Program-made: the position numbers and the translations under genes
Notes under the pieces: generated by a model
The model's database searches: none
What the model was told of the DNA's origin: nothing
The model's input: only the letters and a program-made list of their open reading frames with translations
In this document: one piece after another, positions 58,028-64,000 of the stretch
Layout: each line of letters starts with the position of its first letter
Position numbering within the stretch: the stretch's first letter is position 1
Assembly: GCF_036962685.1 (NCBI RefSeq)
Contig: NZ_JBALOP010000028.1
Span: 21,402-85,401 of the forward strand
Direction of reading: 5' to 3'
DNA from: Ferdinandcohnia sp036962685
Lineage (GTDB): Bacteria; Bacillota; Bacilli; Bacillales; Bacillaceae_L
DNA: 64,000 nucleotides

Positions 58028-59014
58028 ATGAAGAAAATAGTCATCTTTTTAATGATCACAATGTTAGTTACTGTTCTTACTGCTTGTGGAGGTGCTTCTC
58101 CTAAAACTTCAAGTGCGAAAAATAAATTTCCAGATAAACCAATTACGTTGATTGTCTCTTTTGCAGCAGGTGGAGGTATGGACACAGGAGCACGTATTTT
58201 AGCGCCATATTTAGAAAAAGAACTCGGTGTACCGGTTACTGTTGTAAATCGTCCGGGCGCAGCTGGATGGATTGGATGGTCAGAATTGGCTAATGCAAAA
58301 CCTGATGGATATACAATTGGATATCTTGGAACGCCGAATATCATTAATGGTTATCTCGACCCTAAACAACAAAGAAAAGAAAACCTAGAGAGTTTTACTT
58401 TAATCGCAAGCCATTTATCAGATCCAGGTGTCATTGCCATTAACAATGATGAGACTCGTTTCAAAGATGTGAAAGAGTTAATGGAATATGCAAAAAAGAA
58501 TGAAGTTACGATTACAACAACAGGTGTTGGCAGTGACGATCATATTGCTGCATTGAAGCTAAATGAGAAATTTGGCACTAAATTTATTCCCGTACATACA
58601 GAAGGTTCTGCAAAACAAGCACCTGCTGTAATGGGTGGACATATTGACGTAATGTTTGCGAATGTTGTGGATGTGATCAATCTGAAAAAGACTAATGACA
58701 TCAATGTAATTGCAGTACTGTCTGAGGAAAGAACTCCATTTTTTGATGATGTTCCGACATTGAAAGAAAGTGGTTATGAAGGCGTGTTATCAAGTGCAAC
58801 CCGTGGTTTTGCAGCACCAAAAGGGCTTGATGAAGAAGTGTTGAAAGTGTTAAGTGATGCATTTGAAAAGGCAATTACAAATGAAGAACATATTAAAAAG
58901 CAAGCTGATTCTGGCCTTGCGGTTGATTATAAAGGAAGCGAAGCTTATTTAGAAGAGATGAAAGGGATTGAGCAAGAATTAATTGGGATTAAGAGCTTGC
59001 TTGGATGGGAGTAA
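58028..59014 (+). CDS. TctC-type substrate-binding lipoprotein (tripartite tricarboxylate transporter)
   Basis: A 328-residue protein with lipobox LTAC (Cys20) and the TctC pattern: FPDKPITLIVSFAAGGGMDT near the mature start, VTVVNRPGAAG, and VFANVVDVIN. It captures a carboxylate outside the membrane for the TctAB pair. The family is typical of proteobacteria and rarer in bacilli. AGGGGG precedes ATG 58028, 29 bases after the amidohydrolase. Two stem-loops follow it. Confidence 0.93.
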   Translation: MKKIVIFLMITMLVTVLTACGGASPKTSSAKNKFPDKPITLIVSFAAGGGMDTGARILAPYLEKELGVPVTVVNRPGAAGWIGWSELANAKPDGYTIGYLGTPNIINGYLDPKQQRKENLESFTLIASHLSDPGVIAINNDETRFKDVKELMEYAKKNEVTITTTGVGSDDHIAALKLNEKFGTKFIPVHTEGSAKQAPAVMGGHIDVMFANVVDVINLKKTNDINVIAVLSEERTPFFDDVPTLKESGYEGVLSSATRGFAAPKGLDEEVLKVLSDAFEKAITNEEHIKKQADSGLAVDYKGSEAYLEEMKGIEQELIGIKSLLGWE

Positions 59015-59025
59015 TCATTTCATTA

Positions 59026-59096
59026 CTAGATAAGAAGTATACATGTTATCTAGTTTAACTCTATAAGAATTGCCTGCTAGTATTTGCAGGTGATTC
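59026..59096 (+). promoter_or_regulatory. Two intraoperonic hairpins between tctC and tctB
   Basis: CTAGATAA / TTATCTAG (59026-59053, perfect 8 bp) and GAAT-TG-CCTGC / GCAGG-TG-ATTC (59067-59096) follow the tctC stop codon. They may stabilise the binding-protein mRNA, as at 36126. Confidence 0.7.
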
Positions 59097-59131
59097 TTTA
59101 AAACATTAGCAAAAAGAGGGACGGATGTCTT

Positions 59132-59581
59132 TTGAAAAATCTTGGTGTTTATATGAGCTTGTTCTTTCTCATATTCGGTGGAATCATTTTTTGGCAATCA
59201 TTATCAATGGATTATTACAGCGACTATGGACCGGGACCTGGTCTTTTGCCACGTTGGGCAGGAGGTCTAATTATCGTTCTGTCCCTTCTCAACATTGTAT
59301 TGTCTCTTAAGAAGGAAATTATCAAGCTTGGAGATGTAATGCCGAAGGGTGAAGGAGCGATAAATGTTTTGACCTGTATGGGGTCATTCGTTATTTTTAT
59401 GATCATTGTTCCGTTTGTTGGCTTTGTTTGTGGAGGAATCATCACGTTATTTATTCTATTTAAACGGGGTTACAAATGGTATTCGGCATTGGGTTTGTCT
59501 TCACTGGTGATATTAATCATTTTTTTCGTATTTGGTGTAGCACTAGATATACCTTTGCCTGTTAATCAATACGGTTGGTAG
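59132..59581 (+). CDS. TctB-type small membrane subunit
   Basis: A 149-residue protein with four membrane helices (VYMSLFFLIFGGIIFWQSL, AGGLIIVLSLLNIVLSL, MGSFVIFMIIVPFVGFVCGGIITLFIL, LSSLVILIIFFVFGVAL). The DYYSDYGPGPGLLPRW loop after the first helix is diagnostic for TctB. GAGGGACGG precedes TTG 59132. It ends 9 bases before tctA and forms the membrane complex with it. Confidence 0.92.
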   Translation: MKNLGVYMSLFFLIFGGIIFWQSLSMDYYSDYGPGPGLLPRWAGGLIIVLSLLNIVLSLKKEIIKLGDVMPKGEGAINVLTCMGSFVIFMIIVPFVGFVCGGIITLFILFKRGYKWYSALGLSSLVILIIFFVFGVALDIPLPVNQYGW

Positions 59582-59590
59582 GAGGTTATT

Positions 59591-61099
59591 ATGGACACAC
59601 TTATGTATTTACTTTCTGGGTTCGAGACCGCGCTTACATGGACAAATTTATTATATTGTCTAATCGGAGTTACGTTTGGCATGTTTATCGGAGTCCTTCC
59701 TGGTCTTGGACCAACAGCAGGAACAGCCTTACTACTACCTTTAACCTTTGCGCTTGAACCCATTTCCGCCATTATTATGTTGTCCGGAATTTATTATGGG
59801 GCAATGTATGGCGGTACGATTACATCGGTATTAATTAATACTCCTGGTGAATCGGCTTCCTTAATAACCTGTCTTGATGGGCACCCCCTCGCAAAGCAAG
59901 GGCGAGCAGGCGTAGCACTAGGGATTGCAGGAATAGGCTCGTTTATCGGAGGATGTATATCCATTATTGGTTTGATTTTAGTCGGCCCTCCTCTAGCAAA
60001 ATTAGCTCTTAATTTTGGTCCGCCAGAATTTTTTGCAATGGTGTTTTTAGGATTAGCCCTTCTCCTTGGCTTGATGGGGAAATCAATAGTCAAGGGACTT
60101 TTAGGCGCACTATTTGGATTGTCCTTAGCCTTTATTGGGCAAGATTTAAGCTCTGGGGTGTTGAGATTTACGTTTGGCCAAACGCATTTAATGAGTGGAA
60201 TTGATTTTATTGCGATTGCCATGGGGTTATTTGGCTTATCTGAATTGTTTCTAAATGCAGAATCGAAATTAAGCGCTAATGCAGAAAAACCACCTAAGGT
60301 CCAAGGACTCCTTCCTAGACGTGAGGAATGGAAGCCAACAATGAAATCAATCGGACGTGGAAGTATATTAGGGTTTTTTATCGGGTTGATTCCAGGAACA
60401 AATTCAGTCATTCCAACAATATTAAGCTATTCAATGGAAAAGAAACTAGCAAAGGATCCTTCACGATTTGGAAAAGGCGCATTAGAGGGAGTTGCAGGTC
60501 CAGAAACAGCGAACAACTCATACTCTGGTGGGGCATTAATCCCTCTTTTTACACTAGGTATTCCAAGTTCTCCGACAATTGCCGTCTTACTTGGTGCATT
60601 TGTCATGCATGGATTAACACCAGGTCCAGCACTGTTTCAAGATAACCCAACCTTTGTCTGGGCAGTTATCGCTAGTATGTTTATCGGGAATGCCATTTTA
60701 TTGATGATGAATTTACCGATGGCGAACTTATGGGCAAAAATAACATTGGTTCCATTTAGAATACTTTTTCCAATCATTCTAATTATTACGATTGTAGGTA
60801 CGTATGCATTAAACAATAGTATGTTTGATGTAGGTGCCATGTTAGTATTCGGAATTCTTGGCTACTTTCTGAAAAAAGCTGACTTTCCGCTGGCACCAAT
60901 TATTTTAGCCTTTGTACTCGGTGGATTGATGGAACAAACTTTAATCCAATCGTTAACCATCTTTAGGGGAGATTTCTTCGAGTTCTTTATGCGTCCTATT
61001 TCAGGTACGATTTTGGTAATTGCAATCCTTTCTATTATTGCAAGTGTGATCGCAACAATAAAAGATAAGCGGATTGTCAATGAAGATGTTGAAATGTAA
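59591..61099 (+). CDS. TctA-type large permease (tripartite tricarboxylate transporter)
   Basis: A 502-residue permease with about twelve membrane helices. The N-terminal signature GMFIGVLPGLGPTAGTALLLPLTF and the central GFFIGLIPGTNSVIPTILSYSMEKKL are characteristic, as is the VAGPETANNSYSGGALIPLFTLGIPSS segment. Together with TctB and TctC it drives sodium- or proton-coupled uptake of di- or tricarboxylates or related acids. TAGGAGG precedes ATG. The substrate cannot be read from sequence. Confidence 0.95.
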   Translation: MDTLMYLLSGFETALTWTNLLYCLIGVTFGMFIGVLPGLGPTAGTALLLPLTFALEPISAIIMLSGIYYGAMYGGTITSVLINTPGESASLITCLDGHPLAKQGRAGVALGIAGIGSFIGGCISIIGLILVGPPLAKLALNFGPPEFFAMVFLGLALLLGLMGKSIVKGLLGALFGLSLAFIGQDLSSGVLRFTFGQTHLMSGIDFIAIAMGLFGLSELFLNAESKLSANAEKPPKVQGLLPRREEWKPTMKSIGRGSILGFFIGLIPGTNSVIPTILSYSMEKKLAKDPSRFGKGALEGVAGPETANNSYSGGALIPLFTLGIPSSPTIAVLLGAFVMHGLTPGPALFQDNPTFVWAVIASMFIGNAILLMMNLPMANLWAKITLVPFRILFPIILIITIVGTYALNNSMFDVGAMLVFGILGYFLKKADFPLAPIILAFVLGGLMEQTLIQSLTIFRGDFFEFFMRPISGTILVIAILSIIASVIATIKDKRIVNEDVEM

Positions 61100-61103
61100 T
61101 GAT

Positions 61104-61131
61104 GGGCTATTTTAGCCCAATTCTTGGTTTT
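61104..61131 (+). terminator. Weak hairpin after tctA
   Basis: GGGCT-ATTTT-AGCCC is followed by AATTCTTGGTTTTT; the T tract is 12 bases away, so termination may be partial and downstream genes may still be co-transcribed. Confidence 0.5.
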
Positions 61132-61209
61132 TATAGTCGTAAAAATTACTACACTTTATTTAATCGAAAAATATATCACATCATTTTTTAAAAAAGGGAG
61201 AGTTTGTTC

Positions 61210-61893
61210 GTGACTAATATTGCACCTCTTGTTTCGAAAGAATTGATCGAACGCGCCAAAAAGCTTAATACGACACTAATTTCAGATGCAATGGGCCGTA
61301 CGGGTTCAATGGAACATACGATGAAACCAGTTGCACCAGGAATGAAGGTTGTGGGAACAGCACTAACGATTGAACTTAGTCCTGGAGATAATCTATTTTT
61401 ACATCAAGGTATTTATACGGGTGGAGAAGGATATGTACTCGTAGCAGATGGGAAGGCACATACAGAAAATGCGTATCTTGGCGAGTTGATGGCAGACGCT
61501 TCAAAGGCGATAGGAAATGAAGGGATTGTCATTGATGGATTTGTTCGTGACAAAGAAACGCTAGCTCAAATGGGATACCCAATCTTTGCAAAGGGCTTTA
61601 TTCCAAATGGTCCATTTAAAGAAGGGCCAGGAGCTATTAATACACCGATTTCATGTTCAGGAGTTGCTGTTTACCCTGGAGATTTAATAATTGGTGACGA
61701 AGATGGTGTTGTTGTCGTACCGAGAGAAAAAATAGAAGATATCCTTCAAGAAGCCGAAAACAAGCTTGAATATGAAAAAACACGTTTGGAATCAATTGCT
61801 ACGTATGTAGAAAATCGTAAACAAGGAAATGCTGATATAGCTAGTATTGCTCCACCTTGGCTTGAAAAGAAAATAAAGGAACTTTCAATTTAA
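61210..61893 (+). CDS. RraA-like protein (HMG/CHA aldolase family)
   Basis: A 227-residue protein with the RraA/LigK fold signature: TTLISDAMGRTGSM, GELMADASKAIGNEGIVIDGFVRDKETL (metal-binding Asp and Arg) and GDLIIGDEDGVVVVPRE. Relatives either inhibit RNase E or, when Gly-Asp-rich sites are intact as here, act as aldolases that cleave 4-hydroxy-4-methyl- or 4-carboxy-4-hydroxy-2-oxoacids to pyruvate. Its place behind a tricarboxylate transporter favours an aldolase. GTG 61210 follows AAGGGAGAG by six bases; the TTG at 61204 is less likely. Confidence 0.88.
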   Translation: MTNIAPLVSKELIERAKKLNTTLISDAMGRTGSMEHTMKPVAPGMKVVGTALTIELSPGDNLFLHQGIYTGGEGYVLVADGKAHTENAYLGELMADASKAIGNEGIVIDGFVRDKETLAQMGYPIFAKGFIPNGPFKEGPGAINTPISCSGVAVYPGDLIIGDEDGVVVVPREKIEDILQEAENKLEYEKTRLESIATYVENRKQGNADIASIAPPWLEKKIKELSI

Positions 61894-61907
61894 GAGGGGG
61901 TGGAGAA

Positions 61908-62786
61908 ATGGAATTAGGATTCATTGGATTTGGGGAAGCGGCTTTTGAATTAGCAACAGGTTTAAAGCAAGAAGGCTTATCAAAAATAGTTGCATATGAT
62001 CCGCTTTGGAACGAGGCACCATTCAGTGATTTGGTGCAGAGTCGTTCACAGAAATCGCAGGTTGGACTTGTTGAATCACCTGAAGAGGTTTTACAAATGG
62101 TTAAGATCGTGATGGTTGCGGTGCCAGCTGATAAGACACTTGAAGTAAGTAAACAATTACAGCCTCATTTACAAAATGATTGTATATATATTGATGTTTC
62201 AGCTGCTAGCCCTATTGTAAAGCAAAGAGTAGCTACAATTGTAAATGAAAAGGGTGCGAAATTTGTTGACGTAGCAATGATGGGTTCACTACCGGTATAT
62301 AAACATAAGGTTCCTATGCTTGCGAGTGGAGATGGAGCTACTTCATTTATCGAGCTTATGCTGCCTTACGGAATGAACGTTACAGAAGTAAGTGAAGTAC
62401 CAGGAGAGGCTACAGCAGTGAAGTTAATTCGAAGCATTTACATGAAGGGCGTTGCCGCATTGTATGTAGAACTATTGGAAGCAGCTCATGCGTTTAATGT
62501 CGATAAACTTGTTGTTGATTCGATTAGTGAATCAATGAAAGGACATACATTTGAAGAAACCATGAATCGTCTCGTGACCGGCTCATCCATACATGCACTC
62601 AGACGTTCGATTGAGCTCGGTGGAACGATCGAAATGCTGGATTCTGCTAATATTGACTCTTCCATGTCAAAAGCAGCGAAAGCAAAACTTGAAGATCTCT
62701 CTAAGATGAATTTGAAGGATTATTTTAAAGGTGAAAAACCTGAGCATTGGCTCCAAGTTATTGAAGCATGTAAGGTAGCAAATTAA
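61908..62786 (+). CDS. NAD(P)-binding dehydrogenase, 6-phosphogluconate dehydrogenase-like (DUF1932)
   Basis: A 292-residue beta-hydroxyacid-dehydrogenase-like protein. The Rossmann start is LGFIGFGEAAFELATGL (GxGxxA), the substrate-type segment is VDVAMMGSLPVYKHKVPML, the Lys helix is AVKLIRSIYMKGVAAL, and the C-terminal part (HALRRSIELGGTIEML) is DUF1932. It probably reduces or oxidises a hydroxyacid derived from the imported compound. It starts 14 bases after the RraA-like gene, behind AGAGGGGG. Confidence 0.9.
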   Translation: MELGFIGFGEAAFELATGLKQEGLSKIVAYDPLWNEAPFSDLVQSRSQKSQVGLVESPEEVLQMVKIVMVAVPADKTLEVSKQLQPHLQNDCIYIDVSAASPIVKQRVATIVNEKGAKFVDVAMMGSLPVYKHKVPMLASGDGATSFIELMLPYGMNVTEVSEVPGEATAVKLIRSIYMKGVAALYVELLEAAHAFNVDKLVVDSISESMKGHTFEETMNRLVTGSSIHALRRSIELGGTIEMLDSANIDSSMSKAAKAKLEDLSKMNLKDYFKGEKPEHWLQVIEACKVAN

Positions 62787-63006
62787 GAATTAAAATTTCT
62801 AGATGGATTTATTTTGACCACATCCTAAGGCTACTCCAGGGTTACTGTTAAGTGGAGGCGTGCGTTGGGACATGTGGTTTTCTTATTACGGAAGGAACTA
62901 ATTGGAGAAACATCCCATTTTTACAAAAAACCAAGAATGTGATAAAATTTTCTTGTGAAAAAAATGGCGGAAAAATTACTACAAAATTCTAAAATGGGGA
63001 TAAAAT

Positions 63007-63858
63007 ATGGTAGATCCAATTGTAAAGTTGCAACAAAAAATATCAGAACTAACAGAAGCTCAACGAAAAGTTGCAGATTATATTATTAAGCACCCTTTAG
63101 ATGTTGCTTTTTTAACGGTCGATCAATTAGCGGGAGTTGTTAAAACAAGTACAACTACGATTATGCGGTTGACATTCAGCCTTGGGTATTCGGGTTATGC
63201 TGAATTTCAAAAGGGACTTCAAGAAAACCTTCGAAATCAAGCAGCACCTCAAACGAGACTAGAAGCGAACATAAAGGGATTGGATGAAAATAATTTATGG
63301 AGCCGCTATGCAGAAAGCCAAATCAATAGTCTACAAGAAACACTTGATATGATTTCATCGGATCTACTTGAACAGTCATTAGACATGATTGCTTCTGCAA
63401 ATCGTATCATGTGTACAAGCGTAAGAAGTGGATTACCAGTTGCGCAGTATCTTACACAAGGATTAAATCGACTATTTGGCAACACTCAAATGGTTGTGGC
63501 GGATATGAGTGATTGGATTGATAGTGTAGTGGGCATGGATTCTAATGATTTACTGATTGCCGTTAGCTTTCCAAGATACGCTAGAAGAATTATTGAATTA
63601 ACGGAAGCTGCAAAAGCCAATGGATTACATGTGATAGCCATTACGGATAGTTACTCATCACCACTCGCTAAAAATTCTGATTTGATTATACCGTGTAATT
63701 CCAGCAGTATTGCATTTCATAATTCTGTGGTGCCATCAATGTTTGTTGCGGATTATTTAATCAGTGCTCTTGCAATTAACTATCCTGAAAAAACAAAAGA
63801 CCGACTTGATAAAGTTAATTCCATTTTAACAGGAATGAATTATCATTATTTAAACTAG
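63007..63858 (+). CDS. MurR/RpiR family transcriptional regulator
   Basis: A 283-residue regulator with an N-terminal HTH_6 domain (about 1-77; EAQRKVADYIIKHP and VKTSTTTIMRLTFSLGYSGYAEF) and a C-terminal SIS domain (about 110-265; IMCTSVRSGLPVAQYL, LLIAVSFPRYARRIIE, GLHVIAITDSYSSPLA) that usually senses a phosphosugar. It likely controls the amidohydrolase-tct-RraA operon, although the carboxylate context is unusual for a SIS sensor. A weak AAAATGGGG site precedes ATG. Between 62787 and 63006 I see only a loose hairpin (ACCACAT / ATGTGGT) and no gene. Confidence 0.93.
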   Translation: MVDPIVKLQQKISELTEAQRKVADYIIKHPLDVAFLTVDQLAGVVKTSTTTIMRLTFSLGYSGYAEFQKGLQENLRNQAAPQTRLEANIKGLDENNLWSRYAESQINSLQETLDMISSDLLEQSLDMIASANRIMCTSVRSGLPVAQYLTQGLNRLFGNTQMVVADMSDWIDSVVGMDSNDLLIAVSFPRYARRIIELTEAAKANGLHVIAITDSYSSPLAKNSDLIIPCNSSSIAFHNSVVPSMFVADYLISALAINYPEKTKDRLDKVNSILTGMNYHYLN

Positions 63859-63948
63859 GGATACGCACCTTGCAAAACCTTTGTGTACTTAGCTCTCCAT
63901 TCAAAGGGTTCCATTTTGGGATTCATTTTCATTAAAAGATACCATAAT

Positions 63949-63980
63949 AGACGTATGAATTGGCATACGTCTATTTTTAT
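63949..63980 (+). terminator. Intrinsic terminator of the rpiR gene
   Basis: AGACGTATG-AATTGG-CATACGTCT is followed by ATTTTTATTTT. It is the last feature seen before the right edge. Confidence 0.9.
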
Positions 63981-64000
63981 TTTAGTCTTTTTAAACCACA

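Noticed and set aside
1..64000. tRNA or rRNA genes, prophage or integrative element
   Set aside because: No tRNA-like CCA ends or T-loop motifs, rRNA sequence, integrase, terminase or structural phage genes were noticed on either strand.

Overview
The window is a stretch of low-GC Gram-positive chromosome, almost certainly from a motile, spore-forming member of the Bacillaceae. The gene order flhP - small membrane protein - fabZ - ywpF - ssbB and, further on, ywqB-ywqA follows the order known from the Bacillus subtilis ywp/ywq region. AGGAGG-type ribosome binding sites, frequent TTG/GTG starts and intrinsic terminators fit this. Two runs of N (8525-8593 and 21103-21111) fall inside repeats, so this is a draft assembly.

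Layout. 1-3.9 kb: flagellar, fatty-acid and ssb core genes. 3.9-8.5 kb: a YtrA-type GntR repressor, an ABC exporter, a sigma factor and two unknown proteins. 8.5-14 kb: repeat arrays, a 41-aa gene, then ywqA/ywqB on the minus strand. 14.3-26.8 kb: a two-component system, an SLH-anchored subtilase, glpP with a structured leader, a GGDEF-EAL protein, a DUF1659-DUF2922-YvrJ trio and a VOC protein. 26.9-31.9 kb: one 1664-residue LysM/Ig/GH18 protein. 32.2-41.7 kb: a YesM/YesN-like two-component system, a sugar ABC importer, a TIM-barrel protein, an FAD oxidoreductase and a secreted DUF4127 protein, which look like one catabolic island. 42-49.4 kb: a SEC-C protein, an acyltransferase, a secreted protein, a Gfo/Idh/MocA oxidoreductase, and a chemoreceptor preceded by a probable c-di-GMP-I riboswitch. 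49.4-56.5 kb: an LCP protein and nucleoside/one-carbon genes (ribokinase, nucleoside hydrolase, M20 peptidase, purU). 56.7-63.9 kb: amidohydrolase, TctCBA, an RraA-like protein, a DUF1932 dehydrogenase and an RpiR regulator, a second catabolic island behind a cre-like site.

The most striking feature is the intergenic DNA. At least eight dispersed repeat families are present: a multi-hairpin element of about 200 bp (family A, five copies); a GGGACAGGTCCC palindrome often paired into a 28-bp inverted repeat (family B, twelve loci, six of them in 6 kb); four arrays with different sequence words but the same 20-21 bp period (families C, D, F, G); a 53-bp tandem array of palindromes whose arms covary (family E); and a further dispersed element (family H). 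These repeats fit tightly between stop codons and ribosome binding sites. Together with the two catabolic islands they are the best candidates for undescribed biology here.
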